Assembly (NCBI RefSeq): GCF_963676815.1
Contig: NZ_OY781365.1
Location: 5,304,501-5,368,500 of the forward strand
Direction of reading: 5' to 3'
Origin: an uncultured Draconibacterium sp.
Lineage (GTDB): Bacteria > Bacteroidota > Bacteroidia > Bacteroidales > Prolixibacteraceae
Length of the DNA: 64,000 nucleotides
The notes under the pieces are model-generated. The model did not search any database and was not told the origin of the DNA. It saw only the letters and a list, made by a program, of their open reading frames with translations. Positions 1 to 8,692 of this stretch are shown piece after piece; the stretch's first letter is position 1; every line of letters begins with the position of its first letter. Position numbers and translations under genes: made by a program.

Positions 1-2856
1 GATTTGCGTCCGGTTGTGGGAATCGATTTCAGAAATGGCGCACAGCAGCAATACATTGGCATTGCACGAAATAACAGTGGCTTTCAGCAATTGACCGAGC
101 ACCTGACGATGCATTTACATGAAGAGGCTGATTTTGCAGAACGGGCGCCGGAAATGGAGGACGTGTATTTTATTTATCCGGTTGGGAAAGTGCATCCAAA
201 GCTGTTGCGCGAGAATGAATTTATCGGGGTAAAACCAACGCAGATCAGTAAAATCTTTGGAGATCTGCGGAATCACCGGGAAAAACTGGTGGTGTTGCAG
301 CCGGTCACTTTTCGTAATAAACGCGATTTTAATATCCACCGGCTTTTGCGCACAATGGACAATAATACTTTGCTAAGTCGTCTTCCAAAAAGCGAAGAAG
401 CCAGCCCGGATGAGATTATGTTTTCGCAGGAAAAAATTAGTGAGGTATTTCGCGATTTTCCGGATATTATTGAAAATACACAGCGTCTGATTAATAATTG
501 TACCATTCAGTTTACCTTCAAAAAAGCCAAAAACAAAAAGTGTTTTACCAATTCGCCCGAAGAAGATTTTGAATTGTTGACAAAGCTGGCGAACAAGGGA
601 TTAAAATATCGTTTTGGCAATCCTTCGGAGGCTGTGGTTGCGCGAATGGAGAAAGAACTGGCAGTGATTCGTCAGATGGATTTTTCCTCGTATTTTCTCA
701 TCAACTGGGATCTGGTGGAGTACGCCCGCCGCGAAGGTTGTTACTATGTGGGGCGGGGAAGTGGTGCCAACAGTATGGTGGCTTACCTGTTGCGTATTAC
801 CGATGTCGATCCGATCGAACTGGATCTGTATTTCGAGCGTTTTATCAATCCGTCGCGGAAAAGTCCGCCTGATTTTGACATTGATTTTGCCTCGCGTGAT
901 CGTGATCATATTACGCGCTACATTTTCGACCGGCACGACTGGGATCACACGGCGCTGGTGGGAACGTACATCACTTTTCAATACAAATCGGTAGTTCGTG
1001 AGTTGGGAAAGGTGTTTGGTTTGCCAACGCACGAGATTGAAAAACTGCAAAAAGTAAAAGATTTCAGCAGTCTGGATGATATTGGAAAACTGGTATTGCA
1101 GTACAGTAAACTGATCCACGGTTTTCCGAGCCATTTGAGTGTGCATTCCAGCGGCATTCTTATTTCCGAAGAACCCATCAGTGCGTACTCGGCTACTATC
1201 ATGCCGCCAAAAGGTTTCCCAACCGTTCATTTTAGTATGCTCGAAGCCGAAGACATTGGTTTTGCCAAGTTCGATATTTTGGGGCAGCGCGGGCTGAGCA
1301 AAATTCAGGATGCTATTCAGTTGGTACAGGAAAATACAGGTGATGAAATTGATATCCACGACCTGAAGACTTTTAAGGAAGATCAGCAGATAAAAGAGCT
1401 GCTAATGCGCGGAAATACAATCGGGTGTTTTTATGTGGAATCGCCGGCCATGCGCATGTTACTCACCAAACTGGAGGCCGACGATTACCTGCGTTTGGTG
1501 GCGGCCAGTTCTATTATTCGCCCGGGAGTGGCACAGAGCGGAATGATGCGCGAGTACATTTTGCGTTACCGCGATCGTAGTCGTTGTGTGGCAGCAAAAG
1601 CAGAAGCACCGGAACTTTACCAACTGCTGGAAGAAACCTACGGTGTAATGGTGTACCAGGAGGATGTGATAAAAGTAGCGCACCTTTTTGCCGGTCTCAC
1701 ACTGGCCGAGTCGGACATTTTGAGGCGCGGTATGTCGTGGAAATTCAAACAACGCAACGAGTTTGGAAAAATCAAAGACAAATTTTTCTCCAATTGTGCA
1801 GAACGTGGCTATGCCCTAGATTTGATAAAACGTGTGTGGGAGCAGATCGAGAGTTTTGCTAATTACGCTTTTTCCAAAGGGCACTCGGCCTCGTATGCGG
1901 TAGAGAGTTTCCAGGCGCTGTTTATAAAGGCCTACTATCCGCTCGAATATATTGTGGCAACCATCAACAACGGCGGAGGTTTTTACCGCACCGAACTGTA
2001 TGTGCACGAAGCGCGTATGCACGGGGCAACGATTTTTCCGCCCTGTGTGAACCGCAGCGAAATGCAAACCGTAATCGACGGAAAAGTTATTCATCTTGGT
2101 CTGGGATTTTTAAAAAGCCTCGAAACAAATACCGTAAATGCTGTTTTACAAGAACGCTACCGGGGTGGTTATTACCAAAGTTTACAGGATTTTCTGGAAC
2201 GCGTGCCCATTTCGCTGGAGCAGCTGAGTATTTTAATTCGGATTGGCGCCTTTAACTTTACCCGCAAGTCGAAAAAAGAATTACTGTGGAATGCGCATTT
2301 TATTTTGTCGAAATCGAAAAAGACAGCACCCGAGCGCACTTTGTTTAAGCGGGAAGTGAAAGAGTTTAAAATTCCGGAGTTGTATTATCATCCGCTGGAA
2401 AATGCTTACGATGAAATTGAGCTGCTGGGTTTTCCGGTTACCTGCTCACCTTTTCATTTACTGGAAGATATGCCGTTGCCGCCAACCACTGCCGCCGATC
2501 TGCCTTTTTTAATCAACCAGAACGTGGCGATTGTAGGAAGTCTGGTGCATGTAAAACGCACCCGAACCAACGATGGAAAGACGATGAGTTTTGGTGTGTT
2601 CATCGATTTTAAAGGACACTGGATCGATACGGTACAGTTTCCGGAGGTTGCCGTACGTTACCCTTTTTCGGGTGGTAGTTGCTACCTGATAAAAGGGAAA
2701 GTGGTGGAAGAATTTGGCTTTCTCAGCATTGAAGCAACAGAAATTTACCGCCTGCCGAATGAAAATATGGAAGAGCCGTCGACTCGGTTAAAGGCACCGG
2801 ATAAAAGTAAGTTGTTACGGTCGATTGTTGCTGAGGATGCTAGATTGTTAAATTGA
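1..2856 (+). CDS. dnaE: DNA polymerase III alpha subunit, short DnaE/DnaE2-like form (5' truncated by window)
   Basis: Family C DNA polymerase catalytic subunit. The frame is open from base 1, so the real start and most of the N-terminal PHP domain lie upstream. The polymerase core is visible: the palm motif PDFDIDF has acidic residues at codons 291, 293 and 295, and the third acidic residue is in KFDILGQRGL (codon 425), matching the metal-binding triad of DnaE. Further on come the YVESPAMR, SSIIRPG and GVMVYQEDVI motifs, a helix-hairpin-helix region and a C-terminal OB-like segment. The protein seems short for a replicative DnaE: only about 70-100 residues are probably missing, giving roughly 1,030-1,060, which is the size of the error-prone DnaE2/ImuC type. 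In other genomes that type sits beside imuA/dinB genes; that neighbourhood is outside the window. The family call is certain; the DnaE2 assignment is an inference. Confidence 0.9.
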   Translation, partial: DLRPVVGIDFRNGAQQQYIGIARNNSGFQQLTEHLTMHLHEEADFAERAPEMEDVYFIYPVGKVHPKLLRENEFIGVKPTQISKIFGDLRNHREKLVVLQPVTFRNKRDFNIHRLLRTMDNNTLLSRLPKSEEASPDEIMFSQEKISEVFRDFPDIIENTQRLINNCTIQFTFKKAKNKKCFTNSPEEDFELLTKLANKGLKYRFGNPSEAVVARMEKELAVIRQMDFSSYFLINWDLVEYARREGCYYVGRGSGANSMVAYLLRITDVDPIELDLYFERFINPSRKSPPDFDIDFASRDRDHITRYIFDRHDWDHTALVGTYITFQYKSVVRELGKVFGLPTHEIEKLQKVKDFSSLDDIGKLVLQYSKLIHGFPSHLSVHSSGILISEEPISAYSATIMPPKGFPTVHFSMLEAEDIGFAKFDILGQRGLSKIQDAIQLVQENTGDEIDIHDLKTFKEDQQIKELLMRGNTIGCFYVESPAMRMLLTKLEADDYLRLVAASSIIRPGVAQSGMMREYILRYRDRSRCVAAKAEAPELYQLLEETYGVMVYQEDVIKVAHLFAGLTLAESDILRRGMSWKFKQRNEFGKIKDKFFSNCAERGYALDLIKRVWEQIESFANYAFSKGHSASYAVESFQALFIKAYYPLEYIVATINNGGGFYRTELYVHEARMHGATIFPPCVNRSEMQTVIDGKVIHLGLGFLKSLETNTVNAVLQERYRGGYYQSLQDFLERVPISLEQLSILIRIGAFNFTRKSKKELLWNAHFILSKSKKTAPERTLFKREVKEFKIPELYYHPLENAYDEIELLGFPVTCSPFHLLEDMPLPPTTAADLPFLINQNVAIVGSLVHVKRTRTNDGKTMSFGVFIDFKGHWIDTVQFPEVAVRYPFSGGSCYLIKGKVVEEFGFLSIEATEIYRLPNENMEEPSTRLKAPDKSKLLRSIVAEDARLLN

Positions 2857-2892
2857 AAAACTTATAAATTGTATTGTGTCTTATTAGTTTTG

Positions 2893-2988
2893 CGTCATGC
2901 TTTAGCTTGGCGATAATAAATAGCAGAACAAATAGGCTTTAGCCTTTACTTTTTCATATATCAGGCATCACCGCACTAAAGTACGGTG
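2893..2988. repeat. cluster of three REP-like hairpins
   Basis: Three short palindromes lie in the gap after the polymerase gene: 2893-2912 (arms CGTCATGC and GCTTGGCG around TTTA, one wobble and one mismatch), 2934-2945 (AGGC-TTTA-GCCT, perfect) and 2969-2988 (CACCG...CGGTG with an inner ACT/AGT). All have TTTA/TAAA-type loops and the GCTTTAGC-like wording typical of dispersed extragenic palindromes. They could also end transcription of the upstream gene, although no long T tract follows. Confidence 0.35.
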
Positions 2989-3115
2989 CAAAACATAAAT
3001 CGCTCTTTGTGACTTAGTGTTTAAACAAACCAGCAAGAGCACAAAGACTTTTCTAAATATCTTTTCCATTTCAAATTTCTTCTAACTACATTTGAGTTTA
3101 ACAAAACTATGCTCA

Positions 3116-4159
<1,044 letters not shown>

Positions 4160-4161
4160 GG

Positions 4162-4237
4162 GAACGCTGATGACGCAGGTAAAGCTGATTTACGCTAATA
4201 TCAGTGACTATCTGAAAGATCAGTGTTCTCAGCGTTC
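4162..4237. repeat. inverted-repeat element between adh and amidase genes
   Basis: Perfect 9-base arms GAACGCTGA (4162-4170) and TCAGCGTTC (4229-4237) enclose about 58 bases that carry further short complementary words (CTGAT/ATCAG). It fills nearly the whole intergenic space. The wording resembles dispersed intergenic repeats seen in other Bacteroidota, which is recalled from general experience and not checked. It may serve as a transcript end or be a relic REP-like element. Confidence 0.45.
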
Positions 4238-4248
4238 AAAATAACAAA

Positions 4249-5016
4249 ATGGAAAATCTAAAAATTACCATCATACAACCCGATATAATCTGGGAAAATC
4301 CAGAGGCAAACCTGTACAAATATTCAGAAATGCTTGAGAAGAATAATGAAACAGATTTGATCATTCTTCCGGAAATGTTCACAACAGGTTTTTCAATGCA
4401 TCCGGAGAAGTTAAAAGAACAGATGAATGGGCCGTCAGTAAAATGGATGCAGCAGGTAGCTGCCCAAAAGAATGCAGCCGTAGTTGGTAGCCTGATCATA
4501 GAAGAGCTTGGAAAGATTTACAACCGTGCACTCTGGGTATTTTCCGACGGAAAAATTGAATCATACGACAAGCGACATTTGTACAGCATGGGGCAGGAAC
4601 ACTTGCATTACGCTCCCGGAAAAGATAAGTTAATTGTCGATTACAAAGGCTGGAAATTCTGTCCGCAAATTTGTTACGACCTGCGTTTCCCGGTTTTTGC
4701 GCGAAACCTGGAGAATTATGATGTTGTTTTTTACATGGCCAACTGGCCATCGCCACGTCACCATGTTTGGAAAAACCTGCTTATTTCACGAGCCATCGAA
4801 AATCAAGCCTACTGTTTTGGTATTAATCGTGTTGGGACTGATGGAACCGGTTTAAAATATCTTGGCGATTCTACTTCTATTTCTCCAAAAGGAAAAGCTG
4901 AATTTATGGGGGAGAATGAAGCTGTAAAAACATTCGAAATTTCTTACTCTGAATTACACGATTTCAGACGGAAATTCCCACTGCTAAACGATCGTGATAC
5001 TTTCTCAATTCTCTAA
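4249..5016 (+). CDS. yafV: omega-amidase, nitrilase superfamily (YafV/Nit2-like)
   Basis: Carbon-nitrogen hydrolase of the nitrilase superfamily, 255 residues, almost exactly the length of E. coli YafV. The Glu-Lys-Cys catalytic triad is visible: Glu42 in LPEMFTTGF, Lys108 in YDKRHLYSMG and Cys142 in ICYDLRFP. The flanking motifs HLHYAPG, MANWPSPR and RAIENQAY are diagnostic of the omega-amidase branch. That branch hydrolyses 2-oxoglutaramate or 2-oxosuccinamate to the 2-oxoacid and ammonia, as a repair or salvage step after glutamine transaminases. It is cytosolic, with no signal peptide. The ATG at 4249 is the natural start. There is no operon partner: an inverted repeat lies upstream and a promoter region for tonB follows. 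Confidence 0.9.
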   Translation: MENLKITIIQPDIIWENPEANLYKYSEMLEKNNETDLIILPEMFTTGFSMHPEKLKEQMNGPSVKWMQQVAAQKNAAVVGSLIIEELGKIYNRALWVFSDGKIESYDKRHLYSMGQEHLHYAPGKDKLIVDYKGWKFCPQICYDLRFPVFARNLENYDVVFYMANWPSPRHHVWKNLLISRAIENQAYCFGINRVGTDGTGLKYLGDSTSISPKGKAEFMGENEAVKTFEISYSELHDFRRKFPLLNDRDTFSIL

Positions 5017-5047
5017 ATATCTTTATTCTATCTCTTTTCTTCATATT

Positions 5048-5071
5048 TTACAACTAAAAAATTAGTTGTAA
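5048..5071. promoter_or_regulatory. dyad upstream of tonB promoter
   Basis: Perfect inverted repeat with 10-base arms TTACAACTAA and TTAGTTGTAA around AAAA. It carries the same ACTAA/TTAGT half-site as two dyads that overlap the promoter 45-80 bases downstream, so it may be an auxiliary repressor site. The outer TTACA...TGTAA is also compatible with BlaI/CopY-type operators, but no binding is shown. Confidence 0.45.
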
Positions 5072-5115
5072 TAACAATCATTATACCAGTTGCTTAGAAT
5101 TTTTCAATTGTAAAT

Positions 5116-5160
5116 AACTAAATATTTAGTTTGAAAACTAATTTATTAGTTATATGTTTG
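5116..5160 (+). promoter_or_regulatory. tonB promoter with two overlapping operator dyads
   Basis: A textbook Bacteroidota promoter: -33 TTTG at 5130-5133, exactly 19 bases, then -7 TATGTTTG at 5153-5160 (consensus TAnnTTTG). A perfect 16-base palindrome AACTAAATATTTAGTT (5116-5131) overlaps the -33 element. A second dyad with 7-base arms AACTAAT/ATTAGTT (5136-5151) fills the spacer. This arrangement suits repression. The BlaI-family gene at 6840 is the obvious candidate regulator, because a related word, AACTAAATTTTTAG, lies in its own upstream region. Confidence 0.6.
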
Positions 5161-5261
5161 TCTACATAAAGGATAACTGAAAGCTATAGTCCGAATTAGC
5201 ATGTTGTTTTTACTAAAAATGAACGGTAAAAATTTGAAGTAATAACAAAATTTTGACGATT

Positions 5262-5951
5262 ATGGAAGTAAAAAAAGTACAAAAGGCCGATCTGGAAAAA
5301 AAGCGAAACACCTTCTTTTTAATTGGATTGGTAGTGGCGCTGGGAACAACGCTTGTAGCCTTTGAGTGGACAACAGCACCGGCAAAAGCCAACTCACTTG
5401 GAGTAATTCAATCGCTTGAAGTTGAGGAAGAAATTATTCCAATTACCAGGGAAGCGGAAGTAAAGCCGCCGCCACCGCCGCCGCCACCAAAAGTAATTGA
5501 GGTGTTGAATATTGTTGACGACGATATTCAAATTGAAGATGAACTGGTTATAGAAGACACTGAGGCCGATGATGAGACGGTTATTGATGTGCAGCCTTTG
5601 ATTGAAAACTCGAATGAAGAGGAAGAGGCCGTTGATGAAATATTTGTGATAGTGGAGGAGGTGCCTGAATTTCCGGGCGGCACCAGGGCTTTGTATCAAT
5701 ACATCAATTCTCAGGTTCGTTACCCGGTAGTTGCACAAGAAAACGGAATACAGGGAAAAGTATACGTAAAATTTGTTGTCGACGAGAATGGAAATGTAGA
5801 TGATGCAGAGGTGTTACGACCGGTAGATGCTTTGCTGGATAAAGAAGCGCTGCGTGTTATAAACAGCCTGCCACGTTTTAAACCTGGTAAACAACGTGGT
5901 AAACCGGTAAAAGTGTACTACAATGCGCAAATAACATTTAAGTTACAGTAA
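5262..5951 (+). CDS. tonB: energy transducer TonB
   Basis: Inner-membrane-anchored TonB, 229 residues. It couples the proton motive force (through ExbB/ExbD, not in this window) to outer-membrane TonB-dependent receptors. A short cytosolic N-terminus is followed by one membrane segment (about residues 17-36), a proline run of eight residues near 69-76 and a long acidic periplasmic linker rich in Glu/Asp. The C-terminal TonB domain begins around residue 133 with the EFPGG motif and contains YPVVAQENGIQGKVYVKF. The start is ATG 5262 (MEVKKVQ); the open frame reaches back only to a TTG at 5253. It is probably co-transcribed with the tandem TonB-domain gene 33 bases downstream and controlled by the dyad-covered promoter at 5116-5160. 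Confidence 0.9.
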   Translation: MEVKKVQKADLEKKRNTFFLIGLVVALGTTLVAFEWTTAPAKANSLGVIQSLEVEEEIIPITREAEVKPPPPPPPPKVIEVLNIVDDDIQIEDELVIEDTEADDETVIDVQPLIENSNEEEEAVDEIFVIVEEVPEFPGGTRALYQYINSQVRYPVVAQENGIQGKVYVKFVVDENGNVDDAEVLRPVDALLDKEALRVINSLPRFKPGKQRGKPVKVYYNAQITFKLQ

Positions 5952-5984
5952 GCAATTTAAATTAATCACTAATAAAAAAGAATT

Positions 5985-6740
5985 ATGAGAAATTTTGTTT
6001 TAATCATTTTGGGTTTAGTCCTGACATTCAATGTAGTTGCCCAGGATAAGAGTACTAAAAGCGACGTATTTGTAATTGTTGACGACATGCCGGAATATCC
6101 TGGTGGCCAGGAAGCGCTGCGTAACGATATTGCATCATTGGTAAAGTATCCGCTTCAGGCAAAAGAGAACGGTATACAAGGTAAGGTTTATGTAACTTTT
6201 GTGGTGAATAAAGAAGGAGATATTGAAGGTGCAAAAATAGCACGAGGTGTTGATCCATCGCTTGATAAGGAAGCATTGCGGGTTATGAATGAGTTAAACA
6301 AAACATGGAAACCCGGTAAGCAGGATGGTTCTCCTGTAAAAGTTAGTTATACCGTACCTATTAAGTTTGCTCTGGATGGAGATGAGAAAAAAGAAAGTAA
6401 TATGAAAAGCGGAGAAGGTGCGGATGCTGTATTCTTTATTGTTGAAGATATGCCTGAATTTCCGGGCGGCGATGAAGCGTTAAGAAAATATATAGCCAAT
6501 GCACTTTCTTATCCTGAAATTGCACAAGAGAAGAAAATACAAGGCAAAGTATATGTTTCGTTTGTAGTTGAAAAAGATGGCTCGGTTGGAGATGCAAAAA
6601 TAGCTCGTGGTGTAGATCCTTCACTGGACAAGGAAGCACTTCGTGTTGTAAAAAATTTGCCCACCTGGAAACCTGGCAAGCAGCGTGGTGAGCCCGTTCG
6701 CGTTTCATATACCGTGCCCATCAATTTTGCTTTAAATTAA
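5985..6740 (+). CDS. secreted protein with two tandem TonB C-terminal domains
   Basis: A 251-residue protein with an N-terminal signal peptide (cleavage probably after VVAQ, residue 20). It consists of two TonB C-terminal domains, about 27-131 and 148-251, each starting with a VxDMPExPGG motif and ending in VSYTVPIxFAL. It lacks the proline-rich linker, and after signal cleavage it has no membrane anchor, so it cannot act as a conventional energy transducer on its own. The domains closely resemble that of the M56-family protein encoded at 7219-8637, suggesting recent duplication within this cluster. It lies 33 bases after tonB and before a BlaI/M56 regulatory pair. Possible roles are binding TonB boxes in the periplasm, competing with TonB, or sensing; none is established. 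Confidence 0.85.
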   Translation: MRNFVLIILGLVLTFNVVAQDKSTKSDVFVIVDDMPEYPGGQEALRNDIASLVKYPLQAKENGIQGKVYVTFVVNKEGDIEGAKIARGVDPSLDKEALRVMNELNKTWKPGKQDGSPVKVSYTVPIKFALDGDEKKESNMKSGEGADAVFFIVEDMPEFPGGDEALRKYIANALSYPEIAQEKKIQGKVYVSFVVEKDGSVGDAKIARGVDPSLDKEALRVVKNLPTWKPGKQRGEPVRVSYTVPINFALN

Positions 6741-6753
6741 TCGCGTTATAATC

Positions 6754-6803
6754 AAACTGTACCTAAATAAATAGTTCTCTAACTAAATTTTTAGGTACAG
6801 TTT
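6754..6803 (+). terminator. 14-bp inverted repeat: terminator and/or operator before blaI-like gene
   Basis: Perfectly complementary 14-base arms AAACTGTACCTAAA (6754-6767) and TTTAGGTACAGTTT (6790-6803) with a 22-base loop, followed by a short T run. It could terminate the tonB transcript. It also lies immediately upstream of the BlaI-family gene and contains AACTAAATTTTTAG (6781-6794), which resembles the palindrome over the tonB -33 element. A weak -7-like TAGTTTAG follows at 6807, so an operator role is equally plausible. Confidence 0.5.
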
Positions 6804-6839
6804 TTGTAGTTTAGCAGAAATCAAAAACAAACGAACAAA

Positions 6840-7226
6840 ATGAAGGAACTTACCAAAGCCGAAGAGCAGGTTATGCAGTTACTCTGGAAACTTGAAAAAG
6901 CATTTGTAAAAGACATTATTGAAGAAATGCCTGTTCCGAAACCCGCTTATAATACAGTCTCTACGATTATCCGCATTTTGGAAAAGAAAGGTTTTGTAGG
7001 GCACAATGCCTATGGTAAAACACACGAGTATTTTCCTTTGATTTCGAGAAAAGAATATACGCGTTCGTTTATGAAGAATTTTATGCGAAATTATTTTAGT
7101 GGCTCGTTTCAGGAAATGGTTTCGTTTTTTGCTAAGGAAGACAACATGAGTTTATCGGAACTGGATGAGCTGATGGAGGATGTGAAACGCGATATAGAAA
7201 ACGAATACCGGGACACTGATGAATAA
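6840..7226 (+). CDS. BlaI/MecI/CopY family transcriptional repressor
   Basis: A 128-residue winged-helix repressor of the BlaI/MecI/CopY family. The N-terminal DNA-binding domain is plain: LTKAEEQVMQLLWKLEKAF, then PKPAYNTVSTIIRILEKKGF (recognition helix and wing), then YFPLISRKEY. The C-terminal part forms the dimerisation helices. In the known systems the dimer sits on dyad operators and is inactivated by proteolysis triggered by its BlaR1/MecR1 partner. Here the partner gene follows with an 8-base overlap (start 7219), indicating translational coupling. No beta-lactamase is nearby. The likely targets are its own operon and the tonB promoter, both of which carry ACTAA/TTAGT dyads. Confidence 0.92.
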   Translation: MKELTKAEEQVMQLLWKLEKAFVKDIIEEMPVPKPAYNTVSTIIRILEKKGFVGHNAYGKTHEYFPLISRKEYTRSFMKNFMRNYFSGSFQEMVSFFAKEDNMSLSELDELMEDVKRDIENEYRDTDE

Positions 7227-8637
7227 TTTAGTGAATTTTATTATTGAGTCGGGAATAAGCCTGTCGTTGCTGTCGCTTATTTACGTGCTGTTTTTACGGA
7301 AAGAAACCTTCTTTCGTTTAAACCGGCTTTTTCTGCTGTTCTCCGTTTTATTTTCGGTAATTCTTCCTTTTCTACATTTCCGGGTTTATGCACCTCAATC
7401 AAACATGCTGGCCGAAGTTACCGTAACTCCGTATCGAAATGTTTTAGAGGCGGTTACCATTTACGGTCAGGATTTTTCCGGCGCAGTGGTAAAATCTATC
7501 AGTTCAAGCAAGATTATCATTCTTATCTATTTGTTGGGATTGATATTTTTCCTCGGACGAATGATTTTTCGGATCGTTCAGATTTTGTTGATCATTTCGA
7601 AAAACGAGGTTCAATACATTGATAATTATCGTTTTGTGTTGGTTGACAAAGAATTCAGTCCCTTTTCGTTTTTGGGCTATATTTTTATCAATCCGAATAT
7701 GAAAAAAGATTCGGGTTACGAAAGAATGGTAACCCACGAAATGGAACACATTAAACAGGGACACACCTTCGATGTGCTGATTCTTGAAATCCTTACTGTT
7801 TTTCAGTGGTTCAATCCGTTTATGTGGCTATTAAAACGTGCCATTCGCGAAAATCACGAATACCTGGCTGATCATGCGGTTCTGAATTCAGGAATAAGTT
7901 CTGCCCAGTATAAACAATTGCTTTTAAGTCAGGCGGTTGGTATGCAACTGGATATTGCCAATAATTTCAATTCATCGTTGGTAAAAAAGCGTATTCAAAT
8001 GATTTCAAAAATACGGTCATCAAAATTAGCTAACCTAAAATATATTTTTGGCTTTGTGTCGTTGTTAGCATTGATTGTGATTTTTGCATGTGAACAAAAA
8101 GAAACACTTCAGGTAACTAAAGTTGAGGATAGTAACGAGCGCAAAATAACAGTTTCGATACTTGATGACCGGATGAAATTGAACGGCGATCAGGAAGATC
8201 TTGAATTTTTGCAAGGCTTGCTAAATGATAAGAACAAGTACGAATTTGAAACTGACAGTACTGGGAATGTTTTTCTTGTAAAAAGTAAAGAACAAATTCC
8301 GCTTGAGTTAGATGAAGAAGATCAGGTGTTTTTTATTGTTGAAGAAATGCCGGAATTCCCGGGTGGCGAAATTGCATTGCGGAAGTTTATCGCCAACTCA
8401 ATAAAATACCCTGAGATTGCCATAGAAAAAGGTATTCAAGGCAAAGTTTATGTAACTTTTGTGGTTACTGGCGATGGAAAAATTGCCAATGCAAAAATTG
8501 CCCGGGGAGTTGATCCATCTATCGATAAAGAGGCGCTGCGTGTTGTAAATACACTGCCTAAATGGAAACCCGGTTATCAACGCGGAAAGACAGTTAATGT
8601 AAGTTATACCGTGCCAATTAATTTTGTCCTTCAATAA
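7219..8637 (+). CDS. BlaR1-like M56 metallopeptidase fused to a TonB C-terminal domain
   Basis: A 472-residue membrane sensor-peptidase. Hydrophobic segments lie near residues 5-25, 34-52, 95-115 and 270-290. The gluzincin motif is HEMEH, with the His at residue 173, in a cytoplasmic loop as in BlaR1/MecR1 M56 peptidases; HEYLADHAVL follows. Instead of the penicillin-binding sensor domain of BlaR1, the periplasmic end (about 374-472) is a TonB C-terminal domain with EMPEFPGG and VSYTVPINFVL. A sensible inference is that it senses an outer-membrane or TonB-receptor state and releases repression by the overlapping BlaI-type repressor. M56-TonB fusions are known in Bacteroidota; the signal they sense is not. 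Confidence 0.88.
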   Translation: MNNLVNFIIESGISLSLLSLIYVLFLRKETFFRLNRLFLLFSVLFSVILPFLHFRVYAPQSNMLAEVTVTPYRNVLEAVTIYGQDFSGAVVKSISSSKIIILIYLLGLIFFLGRMIFRIVQILLIISKNEVQYIDNYRFVLVDKEFSPFSFLGYIFINPNMKKDSGYERMVTHEMEHIKQGHTFDVLILEILTVFQWFNPFMWLLKRAIRENHEYLADHAVLNSGISSAQYKQLLLSQAVGMQLDIANNFNSSLVKKRIQMISKIRSSKLANLKYIFGFVSLLALIVIFACEQKETLQVTKVEDSNERKITVSILDDRMKLNGDQEDLEFLQGLLNDKNKYEFETDSTGNVFLVKSKEQIPLELDEEDQVFFIVEEMPEFPGGEIALRKFIANSIKYPEIAIEKGIQGKVYVTFVVTGDGKIANAKIARGVDPSIDKEALRVVNTLPKWKPGYQRGKTVNVSYTVPINFVLQ

Positions 8638-8692
8638 AATATGGAATAAAACACCTCTTCAAACAAAAACACTTTAGATTAAATAGAAATGT

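Noticed and set aside
601..1359. A 252-codon open frame on the minus strand within the polymerase gene
   Set aside because: It is antisense to the conserved catalytic core of DnaE, whose frame explains the region fully; no recognisable protein features.
7219..8637. A classical beta-lactam resistance regulator (BlaR1)
   Set aside because: The M56 peptidase is there but the penicillin-binding sensor domain is replaced by a TonB domain, and no beta-lactamase gene is adjacent.
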